A DNA stretch of 64,000 bases from Oceanospirillum sediminis (GCF_014164585.1 NZ_JACJFM010000023.1:1-64000); one strand, 5' to 3'; positions 39,377-52,674 are shown, counted from the stretch's first letter. Notes: generated from the letters alone by a model not told the origin. Program-made: numbers and translations.

Positions 39377-40123
39377 TTAACCTGCCTGACGGCAGATTGC
39401 GATAAATTCATCGGCATCCAGTGAAGCACCACCCACCAGAGCACCATCAATATCCTGCTGAGCAAACAACTCACCAGCATTAGCCGCTTTCACGCTGCCA
39501 CCGTACAACAGAGACATCTCACCAGCTCCGTCTGCGCTGTACTCCGCCAGACAGTTACGGATTGCCTGATGTACTTCCTGAGCCTGATCGCTGGTCGCTG
39601 TTTTACCTGTACCAATCGCCCAGACCGGCTCATAAGCAATAACCAGCTGAGTCCATTGCTCTGCCGACAGAGTATCCAGAACCGCTTTAACCTGACCCAG
39701 TACAATCTCAAGAGTTTTGTCTGACTCACGCTCATCCAGTGTTTCACCAACACAGAGAACCGCTGTCAGGCCACCCTCAATTGCAGCAGCAACTTTAGCA
39801 GCTATCAGCTCATCTGTTTCACCAAAAATTGCTCTTCGCTCCGAATGCCCGACCAGAACGTGGCTCAGCCCGATTTCAGAGAGCATAGCTACTGAAACTT
39901 CACCCGTGTAGGCACCGGACGCTTTATCACTACAATTCTGTGCCCCGATAGCGACAGACTCACCAGCAACATTTTTTGCCAGAGAAGCAAATACCGTCGG
40001 AGGGCATACCAGAACATCAGCCTGAATATCTTTGGCAACTTCCGCCAGACGTGGCAGTAAAGTATTGGCAAGCTCAGGCGAGCCATTCATCTTCCAGTTA
40101 CCAGCAACAATTTTTTTACGCAT
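39377..40123 (-). CDS. tpiA: triose-phosphate isomerase
   Basis: Interconverts dihydroxyacetone phosphate and glyceraldehyde-3-phosphate. In 248 residues it has the lysine in GNWKMNGS, the catalytic histidine in VGHSERRAIFGET, the catalytic glutamate in AYEPVWAIGTGKTA, and LYGGSVKAAN. It is placed between glmM and secG as in Pseudomonas; in E. coli the gene is elsewhere. Confidence 0.98.
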   Translation of the reverse strand: MRKKIVAGNWKMNGSPELANTLLPRLAEVAKDIQADVLVCPPTVFASLAKNVAGESVAIGAQNCSDKASGAYTGEVSVAMLSEIGLSHVLVGHSERRAIFGETDELIAAKVAAAIEGGLTAVLCVGETLDERESDKTLEIVLGQVKAVLDTLSAEQWTQLVIAYEPVWAIGTGKTATSDQAQEVHQAIRNCLAEYSADGAGEMSLLYGGSVKAANAGELFAQQDIDGALVGGASLDADEFIAICRQAG

Positions 40124-40180
40124 AGCAATTCCAGTAATTCAGGGCGCAGAATATTACTTCAAGCAACCCGTTGTGACAAG

Positions 40181-41539
40181 TCAGACCGCCGGAATACGGG
40201 CCACTTCCTCTTCAATCACTTCCGCCAGCGCCTGAGCTAACTGACGAATTTCAACTTCATCTTTACCTTCAGTCATCACCCGAATTAAAGGCTCTGTGCC
40301 TGAAGGTCTGAGTAACAGACGACCTCGTCCGGCCAGCGCGGCTTCGGTTTGCTGTATCATAGCCTGAACCGCATTTGCGGCCTGGACATCAGCCGCCGAT
40401 TTTTCCGCCAGAGGCACATTAATCAGCACCTGCGGCAGTTTATTCATACCAGACATCGCTTCAGCTAATGAGACATCCGCTCTTTGTAACGCCGCCAGTA
40501 CCTGTAGCGCAGAGACAATACCATCACCGGTTGTCTGTACATGGCGGCATACCAGATGACCTGAGTTCTCACCACCCAGCAACCAGCCCTTTTCCGCCAG
40601 CCCTTCCATCACATAGCGATCACCAACCTTCGTTCTCAGGAAAGGAATTTCTTTCTCCGCCAGTGCTTGCTCCAGACCAAAGTTAGTCATCAGCGTGCCG
40701 ACAACCCCTCCCTGAAGTATCTCCTGACGCTGCATATCCGATGCAACAATCCACAGCAGGTCATCCCCATCCAGGATACGTCCTGTACCGTCAACCATAA
40801 TCAGGCGATCACCATCACCATCAAAGCTGACTCCCAGATCTGCCTTATGTGCCAGCACTGCAGCTTTCAGTGCCTCAGGATGGGTTGATCCGACACCATG
40901 ATTGATATTCAGGCCATCCGGAGCAACGCCCACAGGCACAACATCTGCACCTAATTCAGTAAATACAGCCGGTGCAATATGGTAGGTCGCACCATGAGCA
41001 CAATCGACAGCAATCTTAAGCCCGTTCAGACTAAAACCGTTAGGAAAGGTACTCTTGCAGAATTCGATATAACGCCCGGCAGCATCATCAATACGCCGGG
41101 CTTTTCCAAGCTCTGCCGCTCCGACCGTTTCCATAGGCTGATCAAGCATCGCTTCAATCTCAAGCTCGGTTTCATCCGGAAGCTTGGTACCTTCTGCAGA
41201 GAAAAATTTGATGCCATTATCAGCATAAGAGTTATGCGATGCGCTGATCACAATACCCGCACGGGCGTGAAATGTCCGGGTAAGATAAGCAATACCCGGA
41301 GTCGGCATAGGCCCCAGCAAATAAACATCCATACCAGCTGCAGCAAGCCCGGCTTCAAGCGCTGACTCAAACATATAACCAGAAATCCGGGTATCTTTTC
41401 CGATAAGAATCCGGTTACGTCCCTGCTGACGAAATACTTTGCCTGCAGCCCAGCCAAGCTTAAGAACAAAATCAGCGGTAATAGGGTACTCGCCAACCTT
41501 TCCACGAATACCATCGGTGCCAAAATATTTGCGACTCAT
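40181..41539 (-). CDS. glmM: phosphoglucosamine mutase
   Basis: Converts glucosamine-6-phosphate to glucosamine-1-phosphate for cell-wall and LPS precursors. The 452-residue protein begins with the family signature [11 protein letters not shown]. It has the phosphoserine loop [15 protein letters not shown], the metal loop SFDGDGDR, the sugar loop GGENSGHLV and the phosphate-binding [12 protein letters not shown]. The start at 41539 is preceded by a GGCGGA site. It is 23 bases from folP. Confidence 0.97.
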   Translation of the reverse strand: MSRKYFGTDGIRGKVGEYPITADFVLKLGWAAGKVFRQQGRNRILIGKDTRISGYMFESALEAGLAAAGMDVYLLGPMPTPGIAYLTRTFHARAGIVISASHNSYADNGIKFFSAEGTKLPDETELEIEAMLDQPMETVGAAELGKARRIDDAAGRYIEFCKSTFPNGFSLNGLKIAVDCAHGATYHIAPAVFTELGADVVPVGVAPDGLNINHGVGSTHPEALKAAVLAHKADLGVSFDGDGDRLIMVDGTGRILDGDDLLWIVASDMQRQEILQGGVVGTLMTNFGLEQALAEKEIPFLRTKVGDRYVMEGLAEKGWLLGGENSGHLVCRHVQTTGDGIVSALQVLAALQRADVSLAEAMSGMNKLPQVLINVPLAEKSAADVQAANAVQAMIQQTEAALAGRGRLLLRPSGTEPLIRVMTEGKDEVEIRQLAQALAEVIEEEVARIPAV

Positions 41540-41562
41540 GTTTCCGCCTATCAAATTCCGAA

Positions 41563-42411
41563 TTATTCTGCACTCAGTAAAGCCTGAGTCACTTTCAGAG
41601 CATCCACCGTTTCAGCTACATCATGGACACGAAGAATGCTGGCTCCCCGCTCCGCGCATAAAGCAGCGGAAACAACACTGGCAGCCAGCCGGTGCTGCAC
41701 CTCGCGTCCGGTAACGGCTCCCAGCATGCTTTTTCTTGACGTGCCAGTCAGCACGGGATACCCCAGAGCCAGCACCTCAGGCAGATGCTTAATCAGACTG
41801 TAATTATGGGCCACGGTTTTACCAAAACCATATCCGGGATCAAGAATAATATTCTGTGCATCAATTCCAGCCTGCTGACAGGCACCAATACGCTGATGGA
41901 AAAAAGAAATAATGTCCGTCAGCAAATCCTGATAATCAGGATTGTCCTGCATACTTTCTGGTTTACCCTGCATATGCATCAGACAGACCGGTAAACCAGA
42001 GATCGCTGCTGCTTCTAATGCTCCAGGACGTTGTAATGCCCTGACATCATTAATCAGTCCAGCACCTGCCTGAGCGCCTTCACGCATCACAACAGCAGTA
42101 CTGGTATCAAGAGACACTACTGTATCAAAGCGCTGACAGATCGCTTCTACCACCGGAATAACCCGGTCCAGCTCTTCCTGCTCACTGACCAGAGCAGCAC
42201 CCGGCCGGGTAGACTCTCCGCCAACGTCAATAAAAGCAGCGCCTTCTGACAGCATTCTCTCAGTATGCCTGAGCGCTTCATCCAGCCCGGCATTCTGGCC
42301 ACCGTCAGAAAACGAATCAGGGGTAACATTAAGAATTCCCATGACATGGGGTTCTGCCAGATCAAGCGTATGACCGGCAAATAAAAAAGGGCGTGATTCA
42401 GGTGCTGACAT
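41563..42411 (-). CDS. folP: dihydropteroate synthase
   Basis: Joins p-aminobenzoate to the pterin pyrophosphate in folate synthesis and is the sulfonamide target. The 282-residue TIM barrel shows [15 protein letters not shown], the [12 protein letters not shown] loop, [11 protein letters not shown], and GTSRKSMLG. It lies between ftsH and glmM, the widespread gammaproteobacterial arrangement. Confidence 0.97.
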   Translation of the reverse strand: MSAPESRPFLFAGHTLDLAEPHVMGILNVTPDSFSDGGQNAGLDEALRHTERMLSEGAAFIDVGGESTRPGAALVSEQEELDRVIPVVEAICQRFDTVVSLDTSTAVVMREGAQAGAGLINDVRALQRPGALEAAAISGLPVCLMHMQGKPESMQDNPDYQDLLTDIISFFHQRIGACQQAGIDAQNIILDPGYGFGKTVAHNYSLIKHLPEVLALGYPVLTGTSRKSMLGAVTGREVQHRLAASVVSAALCAERGASILRVHDVAETVDALKVTQALLSAE

Positions 42412-42473
42412 CAGAGTAACTCAATCTGAAAATCAGACACTTTAAATCACGCCCTGCAGATGAGGCAACCTAA

Positions 42474-44438
42474 TCAGTGCAGCTTATTCTGATCCTGATC
42501 ATCCTCATCATTATTTCTGTCATCCCGGTTATCATCGGGAGAATCCACAGACTTGACATCATCAACCTGTTCCGAGGCCGATTTAACCGGCTCAGCTTCA
42601 GCATGCTTCTCTGTCCAGCCTTCCGGAGCATCCGGTATGCGGCCATCCATAATAGCATCAATCTGTTTGGAATCGATCGTCTCATACTTCATCAGCGCAT
42701 CAGCCATCATATCCAGCTTATCGCGATTTTCAGTCAGAATGGTAAAAGCACGCTCATAACACTCATCAATCACTTTACGTACTTCTTTATCCAGCTTACT
42801 GGAGGTCTCTGCAGAGCCGAATTTACCTGCACCACCACCACCAGATCCACCGAGGAACTGATGAGACTCATCTTCGTTATACATCAGAGGGCCCAGCTCA
42901 CGAGACAGCCCCCATTTAGTAATCATGCTGTGAGCAATTTCTGTGGCACGCTTAATATCATTAGCCGCACCAGTTGTCACACCATCAAAGCCCAGGGTCA
43001 TCTCTTCAGCAATACGGCCACCATACAGGCTGCAAATCTGACTCAGCAAAGCCTGACGACTCTGGCTATAACGATCTTCCTCTGGCAGGAACATAGTGAC
43101 ACCCAATGCCCTGCCACGGGGAATAATACTCACCTTATACACAGGGTCGTGCTCTGGCACTACACGCCCCACAATAGCGTGACCCGCTTCATGATAAGCG
43201 GTATTGAGCTTCTCTTTTTCTGACATCACCATGGACTTACGCTCAGTGCCCATCATGATCTTATCTTTTGCCAGATCAAACTCTTTCATACCAACCAGAC
43301 GCTGATCCGCACGGGCTGCAAACAGGGCCGCCTCGTTAACCAGGTTCGCCAGATCAGCACCGGAGAAGCCTGGCGTACCACGGGCAATAATGGCCGCATT
43401 CACATTTTCTGCAATCGGCACCTTGCGCATATGTACTTTCAGGATCTGCTCCCGACCACGGATATCAGGCAGACCTACAGTTACCTGTCGGTCAAAACGA
43501 CCGGGACGCAACAGAGCAGGGTCCAGTACATCCGGACGGTTAGTCGCTGCAATCACGATAATGCCGTCGTTCGGCTCAAAACCATCCATCTCAACCAGCA
43601 GCTGGTTCAGGGTTTGCTCACGCTCATCATGACCACCGCCCATACCAGAGCCACGGTGACGACCTACCGCATCGATCTCATCGATAAAGATGATGCAGGG
43701 TGCCTGCTTCTTAGCCTGATCAAACATGTCGCGTACACGGGAAGCACCCACACCCACAAACATTTCAACAAAGTCAGAACCTGAGATGGTGAAGAAAGGT
43801 ACTTTGGCTTCACCAGCAATCGCTTTTGCCAGCATGGTTTTACCGGTACCCGGTTGACCCACCATCAGAACACCACGAGGAATCTTACCGCCCAGACGCT
43901 GAAATTTGCCCGGATCACGCAGGAAGTCCACCAGCTCTTTTACCTCTTCCTTTGCTTCATCAACACCGGCTACATCAGCAAAAGTCGTTTTGATCTGATC
44001 CTGCGTCAGCAGGCGAGCCTTGGACTTACCAAAGCTCATAGGACCTTTGCCGCCGCCGCCGCCGCCCTGCATCTGGCGCATAAAGAAGATAAAGATAGCC
44101 AGAATAATCAGAATAGGGAAACTGGCCACCAGTAAACGGGACCACATACTCTGCTGTTCAGGCTGACGTCCCTCTACTGTGACCTGATGACGAATCAGGT
44201 CATCCATCAGTTTCGGATCCTGTACCGCAGGACGAATCGTTTCAAAACGGCTGCCATCAATACGCTCACCATGAATGGTATAGCCATCGACCACAACCTT
44301 ACGTATCTGATCCTGCTGAACTTCCTCGATAAAATCGCTGTAGTTCAGACGCAGCGGCGAAGAGTCGACGCTGAAATTGTTAAATACTGTCAGTAAGACT
44401 GCAGCAATAATCAGCCACAGAATTAAATTTTTTGCCAT
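42474..44438 (-). CDS. ftsH: ATP-dependent zinc metalloprotease FtsH
   Basis: Membrane-bound AAA+ protease that degrades unstable membrane and regulatory proteins such as sigma32. About 654 residues: two membrane helices flank a periplasmic domain (about 5-22 and 100-120). The AAA module has Walker A GQPGTGKT, Walker [12 protein letters not shown] and the second region of homology, and the zinc site is HEAGH. Walker A has Gln where Pro is common. The C-terminal tail is very acidic and Asp/Asn-rich. I use the ATG at 44438 (MAKNLILW, as in E. coli); a TTG three codons earlier is possible. Confidence 0.97.
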   Translation of the reverse strand: MAKNLILWLIIAAVLLTVFNNFSVDSSPLRLNYSDFIEEVQQDQIRKVVVDGYTIHGERIDGSRFETIRPAVQDPKLMDDLIRHQVTVEGRQPEQQSMWSRLLVASFPILIILAIFIFFMRQMQGGGGGGKGPMSFGKSKARLLTQDQIKTTFADVAGVDEAKEEVKELVDFLRDPGKFQRLGGKIPRGVLMVGQPGTGKTMLAKAIAGEAKVPFFTISGSDFVEMFVGVGASRVRDMFDQAKKQAPCIIFIDEIDAVGRHRGSGMGGGHDEREQTLNQLLVEMDGFEPNDGIIVIAATNRPDVLDPALLRPGRFDRQVTVGLPDIRGREQILKVHMRKVPIAENVNAAIIARGTPGFSGADLANLVNEAALFAARADQRLVGMKEFDLAKDKIMMGTERKSMVMSEKEKLNTAYHEAGHAIVGRVVPEHDPVYKVSIIPRGRALGVTMFLPEEDRYSQSRQALLSQICSLYGGRIAEEMTLGFDGVTTGAANDIKRATEIAHSMITKWGLSRELGPLMYNEDESHQFLGGSGGGGAGKFGSAETSSKLDKEVRKVIDECYERAFTILTENRDKLDMMADALMKYETIDSKQIDAIMDGRIPDAPEGWTEKHAEAEPVKSASEQVDDVKSVDSPDDNRDDRNNDEDDQDQNKLH

Positions 44439-44544
44439 ATCGTTCAAGGGCTCACCCTCTGTTTGACCGCTTTGCTTACCTGAAACCCAGGTAATTGTAT
44501 CAGACCATACTATACTCTGTTCGGTTCAACTATCCGACCAGGGT

Positions 44545-45165
44545 TTAGCCTTTAAATCCCTTTGCCAGCAGATAAACCTCCCGGGAACGGGCTCTGGATG
44601 CTTCGGGTTTACGTGTTACTACGGTTTTAAAGTTATCACGGATCTGCTTCAGATACTCCTCAAAGCCTTCACCCTGAAACACTTTTGCCAGAAAAACGCC
44701 GTCTTTCTTAAGTGTTCTGGTCGCCAGATCCAGGGCCAGCTCAACCAGATACATCGCTTTTGGCTGATCGATTGCCGACATACCACTCATATTAGGGGCC
44801 ATATCAGAAATCACAAGATCAACGGGCCGACCATTAATCGCAGACATAATCTGTTCATAAACCTCATCTTCCGTAAAGTCTCCCTGAATAAAGGTAACAT
44901 CCGGAATAGCCTCCATCTCCAGAATATCAGAGGCAATGACGACGCCATTATCACCAACTTTTTCAACTGCCACCTGAGACCAGCCTCCCGGTGCCGCCCC
45001 CAAGTCAACAACCGTCATGCCTGGTCTGAACAGCTTATCCTTCTGATCCAGCTCAACCAGCTTATAACTGGCTCTGGAACGATAGCCATCCTGCCTGGAC
45101 TTCTGGACGTACTGATCATCAAAATGTTCTTTTAACCAGCCTGCACTGGATTTTGATCTGGCCAC
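44545..45165 (-). CDS. rlmE: 23S rRNA (uridine(2552)-2'-O)-methyltransferase
   Basis: Methylates U2552 in the A-loop of 23S rRNA (FtsJ/RrmJ). In 206 residues it has the SAM-binding [15 protein letters not shown] motif, [13 protein letters not shown], and the K-D-K-E catalytic set, with [12 protein letters not shown] and [15 protein letters not shown] downstream. It precedes ftsH in transcription and is divergent from yhbY, as in E. coli. Confidence 0.97.
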   Translation of the reverse strand: MARSKSSAGWLKEHFDDQYVQKSRQDGYRSRASYKLVELDQKDKLFRPGMTVVDLGAAPGGWSQVAVEKVGDNGVVIASDILEMEAIPDVTFIQGDFTEDEVYEQIMSAINGRPVDLVISDMAPNMSGMSAIDQPKAMYLVELALDLATRTLKKDGVFLAKVFQGEGFEEYLKQIRDNFKTVVTRKPEASRARSREVYLLAKGFKG

Positions 45166-45191
45166 AAAAAATTCCTGCTAACATAGATGTT

Positions 45192-45211
45192 GTCAGTTAT
45201 TATCAACTGAC
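45192..45211. promoter_or_regulatory. inverted repeat in the rlmE-yhbY divergent promoter region
   Basis: GTCAGTT (45192-45198) and AACTGAC (45205-45211) are separated by six bases. It overlaps the -35 position (TTATCA) of a candidate yhbY promoter whose -10 would be TACAAT, 17 bases on. It could be an operator for a dimeric regulator, or a chance hairpin. Confidence 0.35.
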
Positions 45212-45276
45212 TTGCTCTTAGCTACAATGTGGGTTTAATTTCTGCCAAATTCAAGGCAATTAGTTCTGGAAGTTTT

Positions 45277-45600
45277 ATGCCTCTGACATCTGCTACAAAA
45301 AAACAGTACCGTTCTATCGCACATCATCTGGATCCGGTAGTGATCGTTTCAGAAAACGGCCTGAGTGACGGCCTGATTGCTGAAGTTGATCGTGCACTTA
45401 ACGACCATGAGCTGATTAAAGTTCGCATCAGCGTAGCAGATCGCGAAAGCAAGAATCTGCTTATCGAAGAAATTCGCCGCCTGACCAATGCAGAGCTGGT
45501 ACAGACCATCGGCAAAATGGCAGTATTATTCCGGGCCGCTGATGAGCAGAATGCCCGCCTGTCTAATCTGGTTCGTTATGAGCATTACCTGAACCGCTGA
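45277..45600 (+). CDS. yhbY: ribosome assembly RNA-binding protein YhbY (CRM domain)
   Basis: Small CRM-domain protein that associates with pre-50S particles. The 107 residues show the family pattern MPLTSATKKQYRSIAHHLDPVVIV at the start (first residues), GLSDGLIAEVDRAL, and the LVQTIGKMAVLFR strand. The GXXG-type loop is relaxed. The ATG at 45277 follows GGAAG; the 16-codon upstream extension lacks a site. It is transcribed away from rlmE. Confidence 0.92.
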   Translation: MPLTSATKKQYRSIAHHLDPVVIVSENGLSDGLIAEVDRALNDHELIKVRISVADRESKNLLIEEIRRLTNAELVQTIGKMAVLFRAADEQNARLSNLVRYEHYLNR

Positions 45601-45646
45601 TAAGCACAGAAGAATAGTCTGAATCAATACAGTTTTCAGACAGAAA

Positions 45647-45678
45647 ATAAAAAAGGGGGCACAAAGCCCCCTTTTTTA
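45647..45678. terminator. bidirectional terminator between yhbY and greA
   Basis: An AAAAGGGGGC/GCCCCCTTTT stem with A- and T-tracts on both sides. It serves the two converging transcripts. Confidence 0.93.
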
Positions 45679-45686
45679 CGACTATA

Positions 45687-46163
45687 TCAGATGTGATGCA
45701 CTTCTGAAATTTCGTACTCCACTTCGCCACCTGGTGTTATTACCACAGCAATATCACCTTCCTCTTTGCCAACCAGAGCACGGGCAATAGGAGAATTAAC
45801 GGATATTTTACCCGCTTTGATATCCGCTTCGTCATCACCCACAATCTGATAACGCACCTCTGCGTCAGTATCCAGATTAATCAGGTCAATCGTGGTACCA
45901 AAAATCACTTTACCAGTTTTACTGATGGTTGTGACATCGATCACCTGAGCGGTAGACAGCTTGCCTTCCAGCTCCTGAATGCGGCCTTCGATGAACCCCT
46001 GCTGCTCACGGGCAGCATGGTACTCAGCATTTTCTTTCAGATCACCGTGTTCACGGGCTTCAGCAATCGCTTCGATCACCCGTGGACGCTGAACAGTTTT
46101 CAGGTCTTCCAGTTCCTCTCTGAGGCGCTGTTCACCTTCCACTGTCATCGGAAAACGGTTCAT
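45687..46163 (-). CDS. greA: transcription elongation factor GreA
   Basis: Stimulates RNA cleavage by backtracked RNA polymerase. The 158-residue protein has the N-terminal coiled-coil with acidic tip ([20 protein letters not shown]) and the C-terminal FKBP-like domain ([14 protein letters not shown]). Its ATG overlaps the carB stop by four bases, giving a carA-carB-greA unit as in Pseudomonas. Confidence 0.97.
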   Translation of the reverse strand: MNRFPMTVEGEQRLREELEDLKTVQRPRVIEAIAEAREHGDLKENAEYHAAREQQGFIEGRIQELEGKLSTAQVIDVTTISKTGKVIFGTTIDLINLDTDAEVRYQIVGDDEADIKAGKISVNSPIARALVGKEEGDIAVVITPGGEVEYEISEVHHI

Positions 46164-49100
46164 GCATTTACTCCTGAATGGATTTCCTGCAGGCGACGAA
46201 CATTAATCTCATCACCATATTCCAGTGCCATACATACGGCTTTCGCCGCAGCCAGTGTAGTAGTGTAAGGCACTTTGTGCTGAAGTGCAGTACGGCGGAT
46301 TGTAGAAGAGTCCGCAATGGCTTTGCGCCCTTCCGTAGTGTTCACTACATAATCCACTTCGTCATTTTTCAGCATATCTACAATATGAGGACGACCTTCA
46401 CTGACCTTGTTTACAGCTTTAACCGGAATATTAGCCGCTTCCAGTACAGCTGCAGTACCTCGTGTCGCCAGTAATTCAAAGCCTAGTTTCTGCAGCGTCT
46501 TAGCCACATCCACCACACCGGCTTTATCAGCCTCACGAACACTCAGGATAGCACGACCACCTTTCGCAGGCATCTGCTCACCGGCACCCTGCTGGGCTTT
46601 CAGGAAGGCTTCAGCAAAGCTTTCACCGGTACCCATCACCTCACCGGTCGACTTCATTTCAGGGCCTAAGATCGGATCAACACCCTGGAATTTATTGAAC
46701 GGGAACACCGCTTCTTTCACATTGTACAGTGTCGGTACGATCTCTTTAGTGAAGCCCTGCTCCTCCAGAGAGATACCTGTCATACAACGTGCAGCCACTT
46801 TAGCCAGAGAGGTGCCGATACACTTGGACACAAACGGTACGGTACGGGAAGCACGAGGGTTCACCTCGATCACGTAGATCACACCGTCCTGCCAGGCCAG
46901 CTGAACATTCATCAGACCGACAACGCCCAGTTCCAGCGCCATGCGCTTAACCATATCGCGCATCTGATCCTGAACATCGGACGGCAGGCTGTATGGCGGC
47001 AGAGAACATGCAGAGTCACCAGAGTGAACACCGGCCTGCTCAATGTGCTGCATAATGCTGCCAATCACCACTTGTTTGCCGTCAGATACCGCATCGATAT
47101 CCACTTCGATCGCTGCATTCAGGAAGTGATCCAGCAGAACAGGGCTGTCGTTAGACACCTGTACCGCAGTATTCATATAACGGTTCAGCTCTTCATCGCT
47201 GTAGACGATCTCCATCGCACGACCACCCAGTACATAGGAAGGACGTACCACCAGAGGGTAACCGATCTTCTGAGCCAGCAGCAGTGCCTCATCCAGGCTA
47301 CGCGCCGTGGCATTAGGCGGCTGTTCCAGCTCCAGACGTTCAATCATCTTCTGAAAACGCTCACGGTCTTCCGCACGATCAATCGCATCAGGCGTCGTAC
47401 CAATAATCGGTACACCCGCCGCTTCCAACTCGCGGGCCAGTTTCAGTGGCGTCTGCCCACCAAACTGCACGATCACGCCTTTTGGTTTCTCTTTATCGAC
47501 AATTTCCAACACGTCTTCCAGCGTAATCGGCTCGAAGAACAGACGGTCAGAGGTGTCGTAATCAGTAGAAACCGTCTCTGGGTTACAGTTCACCATGATG
47601 GTTTCGTAACCGTCTTCACGGGCTGCCAGCGCCGCGTGTACACAGCAGTAATCGAATTCGATACCCTGACCGATACGGTTAGGGCCGCCACCAATCACCA
47701 TGATCTTGTCACGATCACTCGGATCAGCCTCACACTCTTCTTCATAAGTGGAGTACATGTAAGCGGTATCAGACGCGAATTCAGCCGCACAGGTATCAAC
47801 GCGCTTATAAACCGGACGTACGCCCAGCTTCTGGCGCAGCTTACGGAACTCTTTTTCTGATACGTCCAGCAGAGTGGACAGACGCTCATCAGAGAAGCCT
47901 TTACGCTTCAGACGGAAGATCACATCTTCATTCAGCTCCGCCATGCCCATCCTGGCTACACGCTGCTCATCTTTGATGATGTCTTCGATCTGTACCAGGA
48001 ACCAGGGGTCAACACCGGTAATGGCGTACAGTTCATCAACACTCATACCCAGACGGAAAGCATCACCGATATACCAGATACGCTCAGCACCCGGATTCTG
48101 CAGCTCGCCTTTCAGCACTTCCAGATGATCTTCAGCCGTAGTATCCAGCACTGGATCAAAACCACTTGCACCCACTTCCAGGCCACGCAGTGCTTTCTGC
48201 ATCGATTCCTGAATAGTACGGCCAATCGCCATCACCTCACCTACAGACTTCATCTGAGTGGTCAGACGGTCATTGGCTTGCGGGAATTTCTCGAAGGTGA
48301 AACGAGGAATCTTAGTTACTACGTAATCGATCGATGGCTCAAACGACGCCGGAGTCTTACCACCAGTGATATCGTTCTGCAGCTCATCCAGGGTGTAACC
48401 CACTGCCAGCTTAGCGGCGATCTTAGCAATCGGGAAACCGGTCGCTTTAGAGGCCAGAGCAGAGGAACGGGATACACGCGGGTTCATCTCGATCACAACC
48501 ATACGGCCGGTCTTAGGACACTGACCGAACTGTACGTTGGAACCACCGGTTTCAACACCGATCTCACGCAGTACCGCCAGAGAGGCGTCACGCATGATCT
48601 GATATTCTTTATCGGTCAGAGTCTGTGCCGGTGCAACCGTGATGGAGTCACCGGTGTGTACACCCATAGCATCGAAGTTTTCAATGGCACAAACGATAAT
48701 GCAGTTGTCGTTTTTATCACGCACAACTTCCATCTCGTACTCTTTCCAGCCGATCAGGGATTCGTCAATCAGCAGCTCGCTAGTTGGCGACAGATCCAGA
48801 CCGCGGGTACAGATTTCTTCAAACTCTTCTTTGTTATACGCGATACCGCCACCGGTGCCGCCCATAGTGAAAGAAGGACGAATAATACATGGGAAACCCA
48901 GCTTGGCTTGTACTTCCCAGGCTTCTTCCATGGTATGGGCGATATCAGCGCGTGGGCACTCCAGACCGATGTTTTTCATCGCCTGGTCAAAACGCTCACG
49001 GTTTTCAGCTTTATCGATGGTGTCGGCATTGGCACCGATCATCTCAACGCCAAACTCTTCCAGCACACCGTGCTTTTCCAGATCCAGGGCGCAGTTCAGC

Positions 49101-49384
49101 GCGGTCTGGCCACCCATGGTCGGCAGTACTGCATCCGGGCGCTCTTTCTCAATAATCTTAGCCACTGTCTGCCAGGTGATCGGCTCGATGTAAGTCGCAT
49201 CAGCCATGGCAGGGTCAGTCATAATGGTCGCAGGGTTAGAGTTCACCAGAATAACCCGGTAACCCTCTTCACGCAGCGCCTTACACGCCTGAGCGCCTGA
49301 GTAATCGAACTCACAAGCCTGACCAATAATGATCGGGCCGGCACCCAGAATCAGAATACTTTCTATGTCGGTACGTTTTGGCAT
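46160..49384 (-). CDS. carB: carbamoyl-phosphate synthase large subunit
   Basis: Makes carbamoyl phosphate for pyrimidines and arginine. The 1074 residues carry the expected duplication. Each half has a [20 protein letters not shown]-type nucleotide loop and an ATP-grasp domain, with the oligomerisation domain between them. A C-terminal MGS-like domain binds allosteric effectors (UMP, ornithine). It overlaps greA (ATGA) and is separated from carA by 84 bases. Confidence 0.98.
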   Translation of the reverse strand: MPKRTDIESILILGAGPIIIGQACEFDYSGAQACKALREEGYRVILVNSNPATIMTDPAMADATYIEPITWQTVAKIIEKERPDAVLPTMGGQTALNCALDLEKHGVLEEFGVEMIGANADTIDKAENRERFDQAMKNIGLECPRADIAHTMEEAWEVQAKLGFPCIIRPSFTMGGTGGGIAYNKEEFEEICTRGLDLSPTSELLIDESLIGWKEYEMEVVRDKNDNCIIVCAIENFDAMGVHTGDSITVAPAQTLTDKEYQIMRDASLAVLREIGVETGGSNVQFGQCPKTGRMVVIEMNPRVSRSSALASKATGFPIAKIAAKLAVGYTLDELQNDITGGKTPASFEPSIDYVVTKIPRFTFEKFPQANDRLTTQMKSVGEVMAIGRTIQESMQKALRGLEVGASGFDPVLDTTAEDHLEVLKGELQNPGAERIWYIGDAFRLGMSVDELYAITGVDPWFLVQIEDIIKDEQRVARMGMAELNEDVIFRLKRKGFSDERLSTLLDVSEKEFRKLRQKLGVRPVYKRVDTCAAEFASDTAYMYSTYEEECEADPSDRDKIMVIGGGPNRIGQGIEFDYCCVHAALAAREDGYETIMVNCNPETVSTDYDTSDRLFFEPITLEDVLEIVDKEKPKGVIVQFGGQTPLKLARELEAAGVPIIGTTPDAIDRAEDRERFQKMIERLELEQPPNATARSLDEALLLAQKIGYPLVVRPSYVLGGRAMEIVYSDEELNRYMNTAVQVSNDSPVLLDHFLNAAIEVDIDAVSDGKQVVIGSIMQHIEQAGVHSGDSACSLPPYSLPSDVQDQMRDMVKRMALELGVVGLMNVQLAWQDGVIYVIEVNPRASRTVPFVSKCIGTSLAKVAARCMTGISLEEQGFTKEIVPTLYNVKEAVFPFNKFQGVDPILGPEMKSTGEVMGTGESFAEAFLKAQQGAGEQMPAKGGRAILSVREADKAGVVDVAKTLQKLGFELLATRGTAAVLEAANIPVKAVNKVSEGRPHIVDMLKNDEVDYVVNTTEGRKAIADSSTIRRTALQHKVPYTTTLAAAKAVCMALEYGDEINVRRLQEIHSGVNA

Positions 49385-49468
49385 GGTAACTCACACACTA
49401 AAAATCAGATTGATAACAGGTTCAGCCTCTGGTGCCCGCCAGTTTCCGGGCGGACACCTGGTGTGCTG

Positions 49469-50614
49469 TTAACCGCGCTGCTCGGTAAAAGCCTTGATGT
49501 TTTCGATAAAACGATCAAACAGAGGTGCCACATCACGTGGCCCCGGGCTTGCTTCAGGGTGGCCCTGGAAGCTGAACGCTTTCTTATCAGTACGCTCAAT
49601 ACCCTGCAGAGAGCCATCAAACAGAGACTTGTGGGTCGCACGCAGATTAGCTGGCAGGTTGCTTTCTTCTACCGCAAAACCGTGGTTCTGACTGGTGATC
49701 ATTACCGTCTTATCATCCAGGTTCTGAACCGGGTGGTTGGCACCGTGGTGACCAAACTTCATCTTCTCAGTCTTCGCACCAGAGGCCAGAGCCAGCAGCT
49801 GGTGACCCAGACAGATACCAAAGACAGGAATATCAGTTTCCAGGATCTCTTTAATCGCCGCAATTGCGTAATCGCATGGTTCCGGATCACCAGGACCATT
49901 GGACAGGAAAACACCGTCCGGATTCAGCGCCAGCACTTCACTGGCAGGCGTTTGCGCCGGTACAACCGTCAGCTGGCAACCGCGCTCGACCAGCATACGC
50001 AGAATGTTGTGTTTCACACCGTAGTCATAAGCCACTACGTGGAATGGCAGCTCGCTGTCATCACGGTGGATATAGCCTTCACCCAGTTCCCATGCGGACT
50101 GGTTCCATCGGTATGACTGACGGGTAGTCACTTCTTTAGCCAGATCCATGCCTTTCAGACCAGGGAAAGCATTCGCAGCGTCCAGTGCTGCTGCCTCAGA
50201 GATATCACTGCCTGCTACGATAGCGCCACGCAAAGAACCCTTTTCACGCAAAATACGGGTCAAACGACGAGTATCGATATCAGCGATAGCAACGATGCCA
50301 TTTTCCTTCAGGTAATCATCCAGAGATTTCTGGTTACGGAAGTTACTGGCTAAAAGAGGAAGGTCACGGATAATCAGGCCGGAAGCACAAACGTTTTCGG
50401 ATTCAACGTCTTCGCTGTTAGTACCTGTATTACCGATATGAGGGTAAGTGAGGGTTACAATCTGTTTGGTATAAGATGGATCGGTCAGGATTTCCTGATA
50501 TCCGGTCATCGATGTATTAAATACCACCTCGCCACTGGTGATGCCGTCGTTGCCAATAGCAACACCCTTAAAAACACTGCCGTCTTCCAGGGCCAATATG
50601 GCTGGTCTAGTCAA
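49469..50614 (-). CDS. carA: carbamoyl-phosphate synthase small subunit
   Basis: Glutamine amidotransferase subunit that feeds ammonia to CarB. In 381 residues it has the N-terminal CPSase domain ([13 protein letters not shown]) and the GATase triad cysteine in [13 protein letters not shown], with the His/Glu pair in [10 protein letters not shown]. The start is TTG at 50614, five bases after a perfect GGAGG; it gives the family N terminus [13 protein letters not shown] and no ATG is near. The leader contains a possible peptide gene and terminator (see separate entries), which suggests attenuation. Confidence 0.96.
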   Translation of the reverse strand: MTRPAILALEDGSVFKGVAIGNDGITSGEVVFNTSMTGYQEILTDPSYTKQIVTLTYPHIGNTGTNSEDVESENVCASGLIIRDLPLLASNFRNQKSLDDYLKENGIVAIADIDTRRLTRILREKGSLRGAIVAGSDISEAAALDAANAFPGLKGMDLAKEVTTRQSYRWNQSAWELGEGYIHRDDSELPFHVVAYDYGVKHNILRMLVERGCQLTVVPAQTPASEVLALNPDGVFLSNGPGDPEPCDYAIAAIKEILETDIPVFGICLGHQLLALASGAKTEKMKFGHHGANHPVQNLDDKTVMITSQNHGFAVEESNLPANLRATHKSLFDGSLQGIERTDKKAFSFQGHPEASPGPRDVAPLFDRFIENIKAFTEQRG

Positions 50615-50670
50615 GTCAACCTCCTCCCGTCACGCGATTCTGATCTGAAAACTCTGGGCTATAGCTGCAA

Positions 50671-50706
50671 AAAAGCGAGATGAAACAATGTTTCATCTCG
50701 CTTTTT
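50671..50706 (-). terminator. intrinsic terminator/attenuator candidate in the carA leader
   Basis: On the minus strand GCGAGATGAAA/TTTCATCTCGC with flanking A and T runs gives about 15 base pairs and a TTTTTT tract. It lies 57 bases upstream of the carA start and 167 bases beyond the dapB terminator. It could thus block transcripts heading into carA unless regulated. Confidence 0.8.
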
Positions 50707-50708
50707 TA

Positions 50709-50786
50709 TTATTCGGTGTGATTGTTGGCCCATACACTGGCCAGTAATCTGCCGTATTTTATGCAATTTGCCCCCTGCCTGTCCAC
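50709..50786 (-). CDS. candidate carA leader peptide (25 codons)
   Basis: A GTG codon at 50786 has an excellent AAGGAGG site six bases upstream. The frame begins MDRQGANCIK, runs 25 codons and stops at TAA two bases before the A-rich arm of the terminator. Arginine codons AGG and AGA occur at positions 3 and 13. The layout is that of a leader peptide controlling an attenuator. A competing reading is that TGGACA-N18-TAAAAT inside this stretch is the carA promoter, in which case the frame would not be transcribed from it. No homology can be claimed. Confidence 0.4.
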   Translation of the reverse strand: MDRQGANCIKYGRLLASVWANNHTE

Positions 50787-50872
50787 GACTTCCCTCCTTA
50801 CTTACAGTAATTTCTGTATCCTGCCAGCACTTGTGCGAATTGCAGAATGTGTAAAGCCTGGCAGAAAGTCAT

Positions 50873-50900
50873 AAAAAAGACAGCCAGTATGAAGCTGACA
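50873..50900 (-). terminator. hairpin with U-tract directly after dapB
   Basis: On the minus strand a CAGC/GCTG-centred stem with one mismatch is followed by TTTTTT, starting right after the dapB stop. It is a modest terminator. Confidence 0.55.
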
Positions 50901-52555
<1,655 letters not shown>

Positions 52556-52619
52556 AAAAACAACCTTTGCATTTGCTTCAGGTGGGTAAAAAAACATACT
52601 ATTCTGCCTGACTCCGGCA

Positions 52620-52674
52620 GAAACAAAAACAGGAAGGGCTCCTGTGCATCAGAGTACACGAAAGCCACTTCCTG
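52620..52674 (-). terminator. terminator downstream of dnaJ
   Basis: On the minus strand CAGGAAG-GGCT pairs with AGCC-CTTCCTG, with a GTG/CAC inner pair in the loop, then TTTTTGTTT. It separates the chaperone genes from cysE. Confidence 0.7.

Noticed and set aside
48125-49300. A 391-codon open frame opposite carB
   Set aside because: Antisense to conserved CarB ATP-grasp sequence, no ribosome site and no domain.
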